Notes: generated by a model not told the origin, from the sequence alone. Positions 44,583-54,237 are shown, numbered from the stretch's first letter. The stretch is 64,000 bases of DNA from Oleidesulfovibrio sp047973035 (GCF_047973035.1 NZ_JBKEBF010000010.1:1-64000); one strand, 5' to 3'. Numbers and translations are program-made.

Positions 44583-46978
44583 TGAGCACACGCTTTCCTC
44601 TTTTTCACGGCATCTGGGCCAGATTGCTGTTAGCCTTCGGTGCCAGTGCAGCCGTAACCGTTGCAGCTGTTATGATCGCACTTTTCCTGTTGGAAAATTC
44701 CAGCGACATTTTTGCAACGATCACACAAAAACAACTGCCCGAACTGGCACAGGTGACAGAGTTTGCCGAAACCAGCGGGCAGATTATGGCTATTGCGCCC
44801 AATCTGGCTTCTGCCACGGATGAAGAATCTCAGGCACACATCAGAAGCGAACTGGATACACTGTTGCGGCACTTCCGGCTTGAAATTGAGCAACTTGAGC
44901 GGGCTTATCCTCAGTTGCGGACAGAGCTGGATACCCTTTTACATAAATTGCGGACAAATCTTACCGCGCTGCAGAATGTGGTTGCGGCCCGTCTGGGGTA
45001 CGAAGAAGAAATGGCAAGACGCATGGAACGATTGCGCTGGCTGTATACAGACATGCTGGGCGAAATCGAGCCGTTGAGTCAGGACCTGAATTACAACCTT
45101 GATGCTGAAATCGAACGGTTGTCAGAAGCAAAAGGGCAACGTGCCGAAAAATTATTCCTGAGCCGCCTGCGGGCTAACAGAAAAGCCAAGAACATTATTG
45201 AAAGCATCGGCAGCAACGGGGATATGCTTGTCAGTCTGTTGCTGCAGACATCATCCTCGCAACACGAAGCACAGGTGGATAACCTTGCTGCGCTCGCCCG
45301 TGATACTACAACCTCGCTGAAGCTTAATCTGGAAGAATTCTCAGGCGGGGCCAGCGCCTTGACTCTGCGCCAGTTACTGAATGAAATTTTCCTACTGGCT
45401 GACGGGCCGGATGGCATTTTTGCTCTGAAAAAAGCGATAATCACCAGTGAAGTGACCGGCCAGCAGATCCTTACGGAAAACAGACAACTTGTAGGCCAGC
45501 TGCGCGAATCAGTCGGGTCAATTGTCACCCGTACACAAAAACAGGCTCTGGAATCAGCGGCTGTCACGCAGCAAAAGCTTGAACGGGCGCGCTGGTATCA
45601 ACTGGGGCTTGTCTTCCTCAGTCTGGTTATTTCTGCCAGCGTAATGTGGTTTTATGTACGCGGCAGCATTGTTGCCCGACTGAATGCGCTGGCCAACAGT
45701 ATGCAGGCCATTGCAGGTGGCGATCTGGCTCATCCCGTACCACAGCAAAGCAAAGACGAAATAGGTCAGATGACCGCAGCGTTACGCGTTTTCCGCGATA
45801 CCGCCGTAGCCGTTGAAAATGCCAATGCGCAGGCTATCATCGATAACGCAGCCGTAGGTCTTATCATTGCAGACTCTGACGGTATAATACGATTCTTCAA
45901 CCCTATGGCAGCAACACTGTTTGCAGCGGAAGAACGCGGCATGTCCGGACGTTCATTGCTGGAATTTGTGGCTGAAGATGATTCTGCCTCTGTAAAAGAA
46001 GCCTGCATGAAAGCATTTGACGGAGAATATGACCAGATTCAAAGCGTCTATCGGGGCTTCCGCAGCAACGGGACAGAATTTCCCGTTGAAGTTGTCATCC
46101 GGTCCATCCAGCAGCGTGCCCGGAAAAACCTGATGATAACCATTCACGATGTGAGCGAGCGCGAAGAAGCGGAAGAACTGCTGCGCCGCAGAGTGCAGCA
46201 GAAAACCGAATATCTGAGTCACACCAACGCCAAGCTGCGTCAGGAAGTAAAGGAACGCCGCAGAGTTCAGGATGAACTGGTGCAGGCAGGCAAGCTGGCG
46301 GCATTGGGGCAACTGTCTGCGGGCATCGCTCATGAACTGAACCAGCCGCTTTCAGCCATCAGATATTATCTGCACAATGCCAAGCTGCTGCTGCAACGGG
46401 GCCAGTTGGACGTACATGAAGAAAATATACACAAAATAAGTGACCTGAGCGAGCGTATGGCAAAGCTCATCAATCACCTCAAGTCGTTTGCCAGACTGCC
46501 GTCCAACAAGTTGCAACCAGTTGATGTGGTGCCGACCATCGAACATGCGCTATACCTGTTTGACCGGCGCATAGCAGAGGACAGCATCACCATTGAAAAA
46601 CGCTATACCGACGCCCCTCAGATGGTAAGCGCAGAGGATATCCGTCTTGAACAGGTGCTGGTTAATATTCTCGGCAACGCCATAGACGCAGTATCTCAGC
46701 AGCCGCTCGAGAACAGACTGATAACACTTGATATTATTGACAACGACACAGACCTGACAATTGAGATTACCGACAGCGGCCCCGGCATCCCGCAAGAGGT
46801 CAAAGAGGCCATTTTTGACCCGTTCTACACCACCAAAGAGATCGGTAAAGGATTGGGTCTGGGGCTTTCAATTTCATACAACATCGTAAAAGACATGAAA
46901 GGTGAGATTAAAGCGGCGGATGCGGAAACCGGCGGAACAAAGTTCTCACTGTCATTTCAGAAGGTTGAAAAAAGCTAA
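44582..46978 (+). CDS. Membrane sensor histidine kinase (PgtB-like)
   Basis: A 798-residue hybrid-free kinase. Helix 1 (about 12-34) precedes a helical periplasmic domain of about 300 residues and helix 2 (about 343-362). A HAMP linker is at about 363-415, a PAS domain at about 416-535, and a coiled segment follows. The phosphorylated His is in LGQLSAGIAHELNQPL (about residue 582), and the ATPase has NILGNAIDAV, DSGPGIP and GLGLGLSIS. The NtrB/DctB-like core fits the downstream NtrC-family regulator. It probably senses through the binding protein encoded just before it. Confidence 0.88.
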   Translation: MSTRFPLFHGIWARLLLAFGASAAVTVAAVMIALFLLENSSDIFATITQKQLPELAQVTEFAETSGQIMAIAPNLASATDEESQAHIRSELDTLLRHFRLEIEQLERAYPQLRTELDTLLHKLRTNLTALQNVVAARLGYEEEMARRMERLRWLYTDMLGEIEPLSQDLNYNLDAEIERLSEAKGQRAEKLFLSRLRANRKAKNIIESIGSNGDMLVSLLLQTSSSQHEAQVDNLAALARDTTTSLKLNLEEFSGGASALTLRQLLNEIFLLADGPDGIFALKKAIITSEVTGQQILTENRQLVGQLRESVGSIVTRTQKQALESAAVTQQKLERARWYQLGLVFLSLVISASVMWFYVRGSIVARLNALANSMQAIAGGDLAHPVPQQSKDEIGQMTAALRVFRDTAVAVENANAQAIIDNAAVGLIIADSDGIIRFFNPMAATLFAAEERGMSGRSLLEFVAEDDSASVKEACMKAFDGEYDQIQSVYRGFRSNGTEFPVEVVIRSIQQRARKNLMITIHDVSEREEAEELLRRRVQQKTEYLSHTNAKLRQEVKERRRVQDELVQAGKLAALGQLSAGIAHELNQPLSAIRYYLHNAKLLLQRGQLDVHEENIHKISDLSERMAKLINHLKSFARLPSNKLQPVDVVPTIEHALYLFDRRIAEDSITIEKRYTDAPQMVSAEDIRLEQVLVNILGNAIDAVSQQPLENRLITLDIIDNDTDLTIEITDSGPGIPQEVKEAIFDPFYTTKEIGKGLGLGLSISYNIVKDMKGEIKAADAETGGTKFSLSFQKVEKS

Positions 46979-48324
46979 TGACCCCGATAGGTGAAATATT
47001 CCTCGTCGATGACGAAGCGGAAATCAGGCAGGCATGCCAACAGACATTTGAGCTGGAAGGATACGCCATCCGCACATTCAGCTCTGCTCTGGCAGTACTG
47101 CCCCATATAGATCCTGACTGGCTCGGTGTTGTCATCAGTGATGTAAAAATGCCCGGCATGGACGGGCTGATGCTGCTGAAAAAAATCCATGAGATCGCCC
47201 CCGAGCTGCCGGTGATTATCCTTACAGGGCACGGTGATGTGCCGATGGCGCTGGAAGCCATCCGTTCAGGTGCTTATGATTTTCTGGAAAAGCCAGCACC
47301 GCCGGAATACCTTATCGACGTTGCCAGACGCGCGCTGGATGCCCGCAGGCTGGCGCTGGAAAACCAGAACCTGCAGGAGCAGCTGGCCACCAAAACCGGA
47401 CTTGAAAACCGGATTCTGGGTACCTCACCGCAGATATGCCAGCTGCGGACAACCGTAGCAGGCCTTGCCGCCATCAATGTGGATGTATTGCTGGTGGGAG
47501 AAACCGGTGCAGGTAAAGAGCTTACCGCACGCTCGCTTCATGAATGCGGCAATCGCAGCGCGGGCAAATTTGTTGCGCTTAACTGCGGTGCCATTCCCGC
47601 AAATCTGGTTGAGAGCGAGCTTTTCGGGCACGAAAAAGGGGCGTTCACCCATGCAGTCAACCGGCGCATAGGAAAAATCGAGCTGGCGCAAGGGGGCACC
47701 CTGTTCCTTGATGAAGTCGAATCCATGCCCATGGACGTACAGGTAAAACTGCTGCGGACTCTGCAGGAGCGGGTTGTCGAACGCGTGGGCAGCAACCAGA
47801 CGATCCCTGTTGATTTTCGGGTTATTGCAGCCTCCAAAATAGGGCTGCATAAGGCTGTGCGGGAAGGCACGTTCCGCGAAGACCTCTTTTACCGGCTCAA
47901 CGTTGCCCGCATTGTCATTCCGCCTTTGCGCGACAGAGCGGACGACGTGCCCCTGCTGCTGGAACATTTCATGAAAGTAATGGCTGAACGGTTCCACACC
48001 TCGGTACCGGAACTGGATCAGGAAACTTTGCTCCGTCTGCAGCAGTACCCCTGGCCTGGGAATGTGCGCGAACTGCGCAATGTCGCGCAGCAATTAGTGC
48101 TGGGGCTGCCGATTGATCTGGCTACAGAAGAAATCGCAGTTTCATCCATAAGCCTGCCTGCAGAGGCTGCTTCGCTGGATGAACTGGTTGAAGACTACGA
48201 AAAGAACGTCATCATCGAAGCATTGGCCCGCAACAACGGTAAAATAGAAAAAACAGCCCAATACCTTGGCATTCCGCGCAAGCGACTTTATTTGAGGATG
48301 CAGAAGTACGGGGTTCAAAAGTAA
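46978..48324 (+). CDS. NtrC/DctD-family response regulator with altered GAFTGA loop
   Basis: A 448-residue regulator. The receiver has Asp11, Asp12, phospho-acceptor Asp55 (VVISDVKMPGMDG) and Lys105. The AAA+ domain has Walker A GETGAGKE (174-181), Walker B GGTLFLDEVES and arginine finger REDLFYRLNVA. A Fis-type helix-turn-helix ends the protein (KIEKTAQYLGIPRKRLYLR). The sigma-54 contact loop, normally GAFTGA, reads GAFTHA (221-226). It starts in a TAATG overlap with the kinase gene and is followed by a terminator. The expected target is the tctCBA promoter. Confidence 0.88.
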   Translation: MTPIGEIFLVDDEAEIRQACQQTFELEGYAIRTFSSALAVLPHIDPDWLGVVISDVKMPGMDGLMLLKKIHEIAPELPVIILTGHGDVPMALEAIRSGAYDFLEKPAPPEYLIDVARRALDARRLALENQNLQEQLATKTGLENRILGTSPQICQLRTTVAGLAAINVDVLLVGETGAGKELTARSLHECGNRSAGKFVALNCGAIPANLVESELFGHEKGAFTHAVNRRIGKIELAQGGTLFLDEVESMPMDVQVKLLRTLQERVVERVGSNQTIPVDFRVIAASKIGLHKAVREGTFREDLFYRLNVARIVIPPLRDRADDVPLLLEHFMKVMAERFHTSVPELDQETLLRLQQYPWPGNVRELRNVAQQLVLGLPIDLATEEIAVSSISLPAEAASLDELVEDYEKNVIIEALARNNGKIEKTAQYLGIPRKRLYLRMQKYGVQK

Positions 48325-48391
48325 CGTTATACAGTTCCATCTCGTCGTTGCGGCATGACGTAGCAAGACAATGAAAACAAGCATAGCAGAG

Positions 48392-48422
48392 TGCGCATCC
48401 TGCCTGTCGGGCTGCGCTTTTT
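48392..48422 (+). terminator. Terminator of the sensor operon
   Basis: GCGCA...TGCGC with an inner GCC/GGC pairing forms an imperfect stem, followed by TTTTT on the plus strand, 68 bases after the regulator stop. Confidence 0.7.
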
Positions 48423-48458
48423 ATAGTAAAGTGTAGTGGCTAAAACATGATCTGATAG

Positions 48459-48983
48459 TCAGCCAGAGGGGCAGTTGTTATGCTGTACGGTGTTTTTGTT
48501 ATAAACATCAAGTATTGCGCAAATGACCAAATGTAACTCTTGTGGAGCAGTTTCTTGCAATTCAATATTTTCTAAATAACGCCAATTAATAAAATCATCT
48601 TTGTGGGTCTGAAAAAAAATGCTCATATCTAGCGTTGGGGCCATGCTATCCATAGCAGTTTGCAGACGTTCTTTTGTATCTTTGGTGAGTGTATTATACA
48701 AGTAACTTAAATCATGCTTAAAAGGTGGAGCTACCCCTTCATCCAACAGCAAGGCCTTGAGTCCTAGTTCAATGGCAAATGCTAAAAAAAACTGTTCAAC
48801 ATATGTACAACCTGCTTTAAGAGGAATCAGGCCTGTTGAACTATCTACAGACCGCGCATGTTTTAAAATATTAATGGTATTAGCTCCACCATGATCAATA
48901 TCTGCTATAACTTGCCTTAACAAATATCCGACCCATTGCATTGACATGGCCTGTCCATGCCTGAGTTTGCTTTCGGTATCCAC
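48459..48983 (-). CDS. AT-rich HEPN-like hypothetical protein
   Basis: A 174-residue helical protein read from a GTG at 48983 behind GGAGG. The pattern AIELGLKALLLDEG followed about 10 residues later by KHDLSYLYNTL resembles HEPN-domain helices (ELxLKALL...HDLxxLF). The RX4-6H ribonuclease motif is not clearly present, so activity is uncertain. The gene is visibly richer in A and T than its neighbours, suggesting transfer. It has no nucleotidyltransferase or toxin partner next to it. HEPN membership is my reading of the pattern and could be wrong. Confidence 0.6.
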   Translation of the reverse strand: MDTESKLRHGQAMSMQWVGYLLRQVIADIDHGGANTINILKHARSVDSSTGLIPLKAGCTYVEQFFLAFAIELGLKALLLDEGVAPPFKHDLSYLYNTLTKDTKERLQTAMDSMAPTLDMSIFFQTHKDDFINWRYLENIELQETAPQELHLVICAILDVYNKNTVQHNNCPSG

Positions 48984-49205
48984 CTACACCTCCGTATTCT
49001 ATAATATGGCGTTGCGACTGAAACTAGACATGAATTTGATTAAGCTAGAACTTTTACAGTAACGCCTCCCTTCATCAACGCTTTTCCCCCGCAATGACAG
49101 TTTGCTTTTATATTAAACGCTATTCAGCACTAAAAGCGGGCTTGCAAGCAGGCTAAGATTGCGGCACTGCGCTCCCCGCTCCCTATAAGCAATATTGAAC
49201 AGCTC

Positions 49206-49796
49206 TTAACCACCCCGCAGGCTTTCTGCCAGTATCCGGCCTGCCTTGTTAGCCTGTGCCATCCTGTCTTCGTGCTGTGCAATTATCCCCCTGTCAAACA
49301 GCCGCAACACGGCAATTTCTTCCACCACGTCATAGCCTAAGGCTTCAAGGGGCATACGCATTGCTTCAAGCGTAAAGCCCATGTCACGCCTGTCGGCCTG
49401 CTCTGCAATGGCGCAGATGACTGCTTTTCGCCCCTGACCTGCAAGGCGGCTGGACCAACCCCGCGGCCGCTCATTGTTAAAGTCATAAAAACAGTACAGA
49501 CGGTCTATAAATGCTTTCATCCACGCGGTGACATTGTAGTTATGCACCGGAGAAATAAGCACCAGCCCTCGGGCTTCGATAATGCGCGGATACAGCAAAG
49601 TCATGCCGTCCTGAAAACGGGTACAGATTTTATCTTTCCGGCACTTCTCACAGCCGACACACGGCTCATACTTATAATCCCGCAGATGCGCCGCTTCTGT
49701 ACGTTCTCCGGCATCCTGAGCGCCGCCAAGCACAGCTTCCAGCAGTTTATGAGAGTTGCCTCCACTTCGGGGGCTTGCTTCAACACCAAAAATCAT
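49206..49796 (-). CDS. NADPH-dependent FMN reductase / iron-sulfur flavoprotein
   Basis: A 196-residue flavodoxin-like protein. The FMN-binding start is GVEASPRSGGNSHKLLEAV. The compact cysteine motif CVGCEKCRKDKIC (about 46-58) is typical of iron-sulfur flavoproteins of strict anaerobes, which carry a [4Fe-4S] cluster and FMN. SPVHNYNVTAWMKAFIDR is the flavin-site loop. It may transfer electrons or reduce oxygen species or quinones; the partner is unknown. The start follows AGGAGG. Confidence 0.85.
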   Translation of the reverse strand: MIFGVEASPRSGGNSHKLLEAVLGGAQDAGERTEAAHLRDYKYEPCVGCEKCRKDKICTRFQDGMTLLYPRIIEARGLVLISPVHNYNVTAWMKAFIDRLYCFYDFNNERPRGWSSRLAGQGRKAVICAIAEQADRRDMGFTLEAMRMPLEALGYDVVEEIAVLRLFDRGIIAQHEDRMAQANKAGRILAESLRGG

Positions 49797-50368
49797 CTTT
49801 GCCTCCTGTGTCCATAGCCGTTCAGTTTACAAAAAGAAGTCCATCCTGACACGTAACAAGAGTAACGCCTTATGTCCGGCGCACGTATCTGTCCACATTC
49901 CCGCTGTCCAGCGTGCGTTTACCATTGCAAACAAGACGAAGCTCCCGCCAGTAAGAACCTTGCACCTGAAGCATCACCGATGCCTCATGTTGTGCGTCCC
50001 ACGCTAAGGCTGTTTTTTCCTCATGCACCGGCCTCAACCACCAGCAAGACAGATATCCGTCAATAATTCAACATGTTAGCACGATGCTACAGTATAGCAA
50101 GACAGCACGGCAATAAGCAAAATTGCTCTACCTACGCAAACATGCGCCACCCCCCTCATACGTTGCAATCAGGTTCCGTTTTTCAATGATCATCCAGAAC
50201 GCCACGGGCTGCGGCAGGCCATCTGGGTGTGACATAAAAACAAAATATAACACACTGTAACTAAAAGAATAAAAACCACTTCCATCTAAGCACGCAAAGG
50301 AGTAAAAGGCCCTCCTTCCGGCGACCTTGTAGTCGTCTGAAGCATATCATTCTGGAAAAGGTATTCTG
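49797..50368. other. Intergenic stretch between divergent genes
   Basis: About 570 bases between the flavoprotein gene and the DUF4125-like gene, with no convincing gene and no recognised terminator, tRNA or repeat. It should hold both promoters. Confidence 0.45.
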
Positions 50369-50953
50369 ATGAACACATCTAATAACTCGCTTCTCGAATC
50401 TGTCATAGTGCTTGAACTGGCTATGTTTCTGGAAGTGAATAATCGCGGCGGGATATCGCCGTGTCAGGAACGACCCGAATCTTTCCGCATTATGCGTGAA
50501 ATCACGCATGCAGTGCTTTCCGTCGATTTTTTACAATCATATCTGAACGACCTTACGCAGGCGAGACGGCATGGGCGCAACCTCATGACCGAAAAATATG
50601 CGCTGATGGAAGGTCTTATTCCGCAACTGAGCAATGCTCCCGCCATACAGGACATCGTTCAGGCTGAAAGCGCATGGAGAAAAGAAGTTGCCGCACAATT
50701 TCCCCATGCTGTCCACCCTGACGGGCACCACAGCTTTTGCCTCTACCTTTCATGTGAATTGCAGACGTACTCACCCGCAACATTGGCAGCTTATGCAGCG
50801 TGCGTAACCACAGCCCGTTATGAGCAGCGCAACCTTACCCGCCAGCGCTATGAACTGCTGATGCAAAAGCTAGGTTACGGTTCGCTGGAGCAGTGCGAGC
50901 AGCAACTTGCAACCACTAAACAGAACGACAGGGCAGGTATCAGAAATGCCTGA
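50369..50953 (+). CDS. DUF4125-like protein
   Basis: A 194-residue cytoplasmic protein, mainly helical, with FLEVNNRGGISPCQERPESFRIMR (in part VNNRGGISPCQERPESF) near residues 23-45 and YEQRNLTRQRYELLMQKLGY at the end. The N-terminal pattern is that of DUF4125, a family of unknown function common in anaerobes. AAAAGG lies upstream of the start. The stop overlaps the start of the TauE-type gene by 8 bases, so the two are translationally coupled. I know of no established role. Confidence 0.7.
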   Translation: MNTSNNSLLESVIVLELAMFLEVNNRGGISPCQERPESFRIMREITHAVLSVDFLQSYLNDLTQARRHGRNLMTEKYALMEGLIPQLSNAPAIQDIVQAESAWRKEVAAQFPHAVHPDGHHSFCLYLSCELQTYSPATLAAYAACVTTARYEQRNLTRQRYELLMQKLGYGSLEQCEQQLATTKQNDRAGIRNA

Positions 50954-51680
50954 CTTTCTTCATCTGCTTGTTTTCGGTATGTGGATGATTGCAGGCTTTG
51001 TATCCGGCGTCAGCGGCGTAGGCGGTGCTATGGTGGCACTGCCCGTAGTGGCTACGTTTATCCCTATGCACGTTGTGATACCGCTCAGCTGCATTCTCAC
51101 TCTTGTAATGGACATCAGCATTGCACTTATGCATTTCAGACACTGCCGTTATTCTGCGCTGCGGCCTATGATTGCTGGTTGTGTGCCAGGGGCTTTTGCG
51201 GGGCTTTATATCCTGCAGATAGTCTCCGGCGCCATGCTGCAGGGCGGGGTGGGGCTTTTGCTGCTTTTTTATGTGTACTGGCAGTGCACATACAAAGTGA
51301 GCACAAAAAGTGGCGAATCATGGAGCAAAGGCAGTCTGGCAGGATTCGGTGCCGGTTTACTGGGCACGACAATTTCGTTTGACGGCCCCCCCGTGGGCGC
51401 ATACGGACTGTATGCCGGATGGAGCCCCAGAGTGTTTCTGGGCACTCTTGGTGTTTTCTTTGTTGCAAGAGCAACCATGACCTGCATTCTTCAAGCCAGC
51501 GCAGGCATGTATACTGAGACTGTGCTCAGCTACGCCATGTACGGCATTCCTGCTACAATGATCGGTACGCTGCTGGCCTTTCCCGTTGTACGCCATATCA
51601 ACCAGCAGGTTTTCAGACGCGTTCTGCTTTTTATCATCACGCTTGCGGGCATGGTCTGCCTTGTGCGGTCCGTGCTGTAG
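50946..51680 (+). CDS. TauE/SafE-family sulfite or organosulfur exporter
   Basis: A 244-residue membrane protein with about 8 helices and the duplicated family motif (FVSGVSGVGGAMVALPV; FGAGLLGTTISFDGPPVGAYGL). The family moves small sulfur or carbon anions such as sulfite, taurine metabolites and sulfoacetate. The start at 50946 overlaps the upstream gene's stop; the longer frame from 50907 lies wholly inside that gene and is rejected. Confidence 0.88.
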   Translation: MPDFLHLLVFGMWMIAGFVSGVSGVGGAMVALPVVATFIPMHVVIPLSCILTLVMDISIALMHFRHCRYSALRPMIAGCVPGAFAGLYILQIVSGAMLQGGVGLLLLFYVYWQCTYKVSTKSGESWSKGSLAGFGAGLLGTTISFDGPPVGAYGLYAGWSPRVFLGTLGVFFVARATMTCILQASAGMYTETVLSYAMYGIPATMIGTLLAFPVVRHINQQVFRRVLLFIITLAGMVCLVRSVL

Positions 51681-51740
51681 TCAATGCGTTCACGCAGGCA
51701 CCCTCTTATGAGTCCTGCTTCACTCCCTTTTAAACCGTAT

Positions 51741-51780
51741 AAAAAAGCCCCGCCGGATTCATACAGAATCAGGCGGGGCT
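51741..51780 (-). terminator. Rho-independent terminator of panF
   Basis: AGCCCCGCC / GGCGGGGCT with an inner GATTC/GAATC pairing form a long stem. On the minus strand six T residues follow. It lies 38 bases after the panF stop and may also end the converging plus-strand gene. Confidence 0.9.
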
Positions 51781-51817
51781 ATGTATTTTAAGTACGCACT
51801 CGCGGCAGCCGGTATCG

Positions 51818-53302
51818 CTACAACTCTCCGCGGAACACAGCAACTGTGGCCCTGTCGGGCGGCCTGCCGAAGTATGCGCCAGCCACAAAAGCGCTCAGCG
51901 CAGCCAGCGTGGTGGGTACAATGGCATGAATGCCGCCCATGGCAGGCTTTGCCACAGACAGGCAGATGAACACCGCAACACCTGTAATGATGGACGCAAT
52001 GGCCCCTGCGGCGTTTGCCTTGTCCCAGTACAGGCCAAGCACTATGGGCCACAGGAAGACAGCTTCAAGCCCGCCAAAGGCAAAGAGGTTGATCCAGACA
52101 AGAAGATCCGGCGGCTCTATGGCTGCCAGAAATACCAGCACACCGATTACCGACGTACTGGCAAGGCTCATCTTCTTCATGGTCATGGGCTTTAATCTGG
52201 AAGCATCGCCCTTGTACCGGTAGTGAACGTACAAATCCTTTACAATGGCGGCGGAAGCCAGCAGCAGCATGGAGTCCACAGTGGACATTATTGCTGCCAG
52301 CGGGCCAGCAATAAAAACACCGGCCCAGAAAGGCGGCAGTAAGTCCACAATCAGCGACGGCATGGCAAGGTCGCCCGCGGGCAGGTCGGGCCTTACAGCT
52401 CTGCCAAGCGTACCGGCAAGATGCGCGCACAGAATCATAAAGCCTATGAGCAGTGTGCCTATGACCATTGCGTTATGCATGGCGCGGGAATCTTTGTAGC
52501 CCATACAGCGCTGGGCGGTCTGAGGCAGGCCGATAACACCCAGTCCCACCAGCACCCAGAACGACAGAATAAACGGCTGGGGTACTGCTTCTTTCGGCCC
52601 TGTGGGAGTGATAAGGCCCGGATCGATTTCTTTCAGGGTGGTTATGCACTGTTCCATGCCGCCACCGGCGTTGATTACAGCCAGCAGGACCACCACCACG
52701 GCTACCACCATAACGATACCCTGAAACGCATCGGTAATGACCACCGCCCGAAAACCGCCAACGGCGGTATACAGAACCACGGTAATGCCGAAAAGGATCA
52801 GACCGACCATGTACGGGTAGCCGGTAACGGCCTGAAAAAGTCTGGCACCGCCGATAAACTGAGCCAGCATCGCCGCCATAAAGAAAATAAGCAGCGCAAA
52901 CGAACACAGGTTCACCACGGTGTCGTTTTTATATCTGGCCCGCAAAAAGTCAGCCAATGTCACGGAATTCGTCTTGCGGGCGACTATGGCAAAACGCTTA
53001 CCCAGCACGCCCAGTGTAAGAAACGTTGTAGGCACCTGAATCATGGCCAGCAGCACCCAGCTCAGCCCGAGACGGTAGGCAACGCCCGGACCGCCCACAA
53101 AGCTGCTGGCGCTGGTGTAGCTGGCGATGATGGTCATAGCCAGCACAAAGCCGCCCATGCTGCGGCCGCCTATATAGTAATCTTCCAGCACGCCTTGTGA
53201 TGTGGCCTGTGCCGCGGCTTTTTTGCGCGCCCATAACGCAACGGCAAAAGAAAATGCCAGATACAACACTACAGGTATTATCGCCGTCAGCGAGCCGCTC
53301 AT
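51818..53302 (-). CDS. panF: PanF: sodium/pantothenate symporter
   Basis: A 494-residue sodium:solute symporter with about 13 helices. It aligns over its whole length, from memory, with E. coli PanF: EDYYIGGRSMGGFVLAMT, YTSASSFVGGPGVAYRLG, and LFAFGGLEAVFLWPIVLGLY are close matches. It imports pantothenate with Na+. The start shares ATGA with the stop of the yhdT gene, and yhdT-panF is the common arrangement in enterobacteria. Confidence 0.9.
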   Translation of the reverse strand: MSGSLTAIIPVVLYLAFSFAVALWARKKAAAQATSQGVLEDYYIGGRSMGGFVLAMTIIASYTSASSFVGGPGVAYRLGLSWVLLAMIQVPTTFLTLGVLGKRFAIVARKTNSVTLADFLRARYKNDTVVNLCSFALLIFFMAAMLAQFIGGARLFQAVTGYPYMVGLILFGITVVLYTAVGGFRAVVITDAFQGIVMVVAVVVVLLAVINAGGGMEQCITTLKEIDPGLITPTGPKEAVPQPFILSFWVLVGLGVIGLPQTAQRCMGYKDSRAMHNAMVIGTLLIGFMILCAHLAGTLGRAVRPDLPAGDLAMPSLIVDLLPPFWAGVFIAGPLAAIMSTVDSMLLLASAAIVKDLYVHYRYKGDASRLKPMTMKKMSLASTSVIGVLVFLAAIEPPDLLVWINLFAFGGLEAVFLWPIVLGLYWDKANAAGAIASIITGVAVFICLSVAKPAMGGIHAIVPTTLAALSAFVAGAYFGRPPDRATVAVFRGEL

Positions 53303-53601
53303 GAGCGTCCTCCCTCTGCATCAGCATCGGAAGAATCTTCCGTGGTGTCATCCAGCGGCATTTCTTTATAAAACAGCCGGACAATCCCCCAAAGCACCAG
53401 TGTGATAAGCGGATACCCCACTATGCAACTGTAAAAGAACCATTCCGGCAGTCCCAGCACATAGTTGTATTGTTCCGGATCGCCGTCACCCATCCCGTAA
53501 GCACAAAAGTACCACCACAAGAAATACAGAGCATACACTCCCAGAGCAAAAACAGCCTCTTTGTTAGCCTGTATAAAACGCTGATCCCGTTTCTTTTTCA
53601 T
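53299..53601 (-). CDS. yhdT: YhdT-type small membrane protein (DUF997)
   Basis: A 100-residue protein with two helices (about residues 13-32 and 55-75). The motif LYFLWWYFCAYGMGDGDPEQY is typical of YhdT, read here as FLWWYFCAYGMGDGDPEQY. YhdT is nearly always encoded just before panF and may help assemble or regulate the symporter. The start at 53601 is preferred to 53658 because the longer N-terminus is not seen in the family. The C-terminus is acidic. Confidence 0.85.
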   Translation of the reverse strand: MKKKRDQRFIQANKEAVFALGVYALYFLWWYFCAYGMGDGDPEQYNYVLGLPEWFFYSCIVGYPLITLVLWGIVRLFYKEMPLDDTTEDSSDADAEGGRS

Positions 53602-54072
53602 AATCCTGTCTCTTATTATAATGACAGAGCAAAAACAGCCTGGCACAAGCCCGAGCAATCTTCAGAATACACTGCCGCTGAAAAGCAACGCAAGCATGCT
53701 GCAATGCACCAGCATACCACCGCAAAATACAAATCCTGAAAATGCAGGTTCTCCGCACAACTGTGCGGTGTATATTCTTAATCCGCATCGGCAGGCAAAA
53801 AAATATCTGCACAGCTTTCTGAACCACATCGGCAGAAGCCTGCTTCTGCCAGCCAAACCTTCTGCCGACAGATACGCGCCTGCGGTCTGTATGCGCCAGC
53901 ACCGGCAGTGTCAACCTTTGCACCGCCCCCGAAAACAAACGGTGCAGGCTGGAAAGTGCGTCCGCACCACCATGCGGGAAAGTCCCCTTTCTCTGTAACA
54001 CTTCAGAATCGCAAAACATATACTCACCATAAAAGAAACACATAGGCTACGGGAATAAGTGCACCGCAAACA
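53602..54072. other. Intergenic stretch upstream of yhdT
   Basis: About 470 bases. Frames of up to 125 codons exist on both strands but have no good ribosome site and low-complexity composition rich in Pro, Gln and Ser; they are not believed. The left end should hold the yhdT-panF promoter. Confidence 0.45.
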
Positions 54073-54106
54073 AAATCAGCCCGCTCATTTCTGAACGGGC
54101 TGATAT
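54073..54106 (-). terminator. Terminator of the osmoprotectant operon
   Basis: ATCAGCCCG / CGGGCTGAT form a perfect 9-bp stem with a 12-base loop. On the minus strand TTTTGTTT follows. It lies 131 bases after the trypsin-like gene stop. Confidence 0.75.
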
Positions 54107-54237
54107 AACAACGCGATAACAATCCATTGAGGTTCCGGATACGACGGACACAAGAGAGTTCAGTATCGCGACAACATATCGTTGTTACAAAAAACGCTCC
54201 CGTATACCGGAGGTGCACCTACGGCACCCGCTCCGCA

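Noticed and set aside
53621..53998. 125-codon plus-strand frame upstream of yhdT
   Set aside because: No good ribosome site, low-complexity composition and no recognisable domain; it overlaps the yhdT start region on the other strand.
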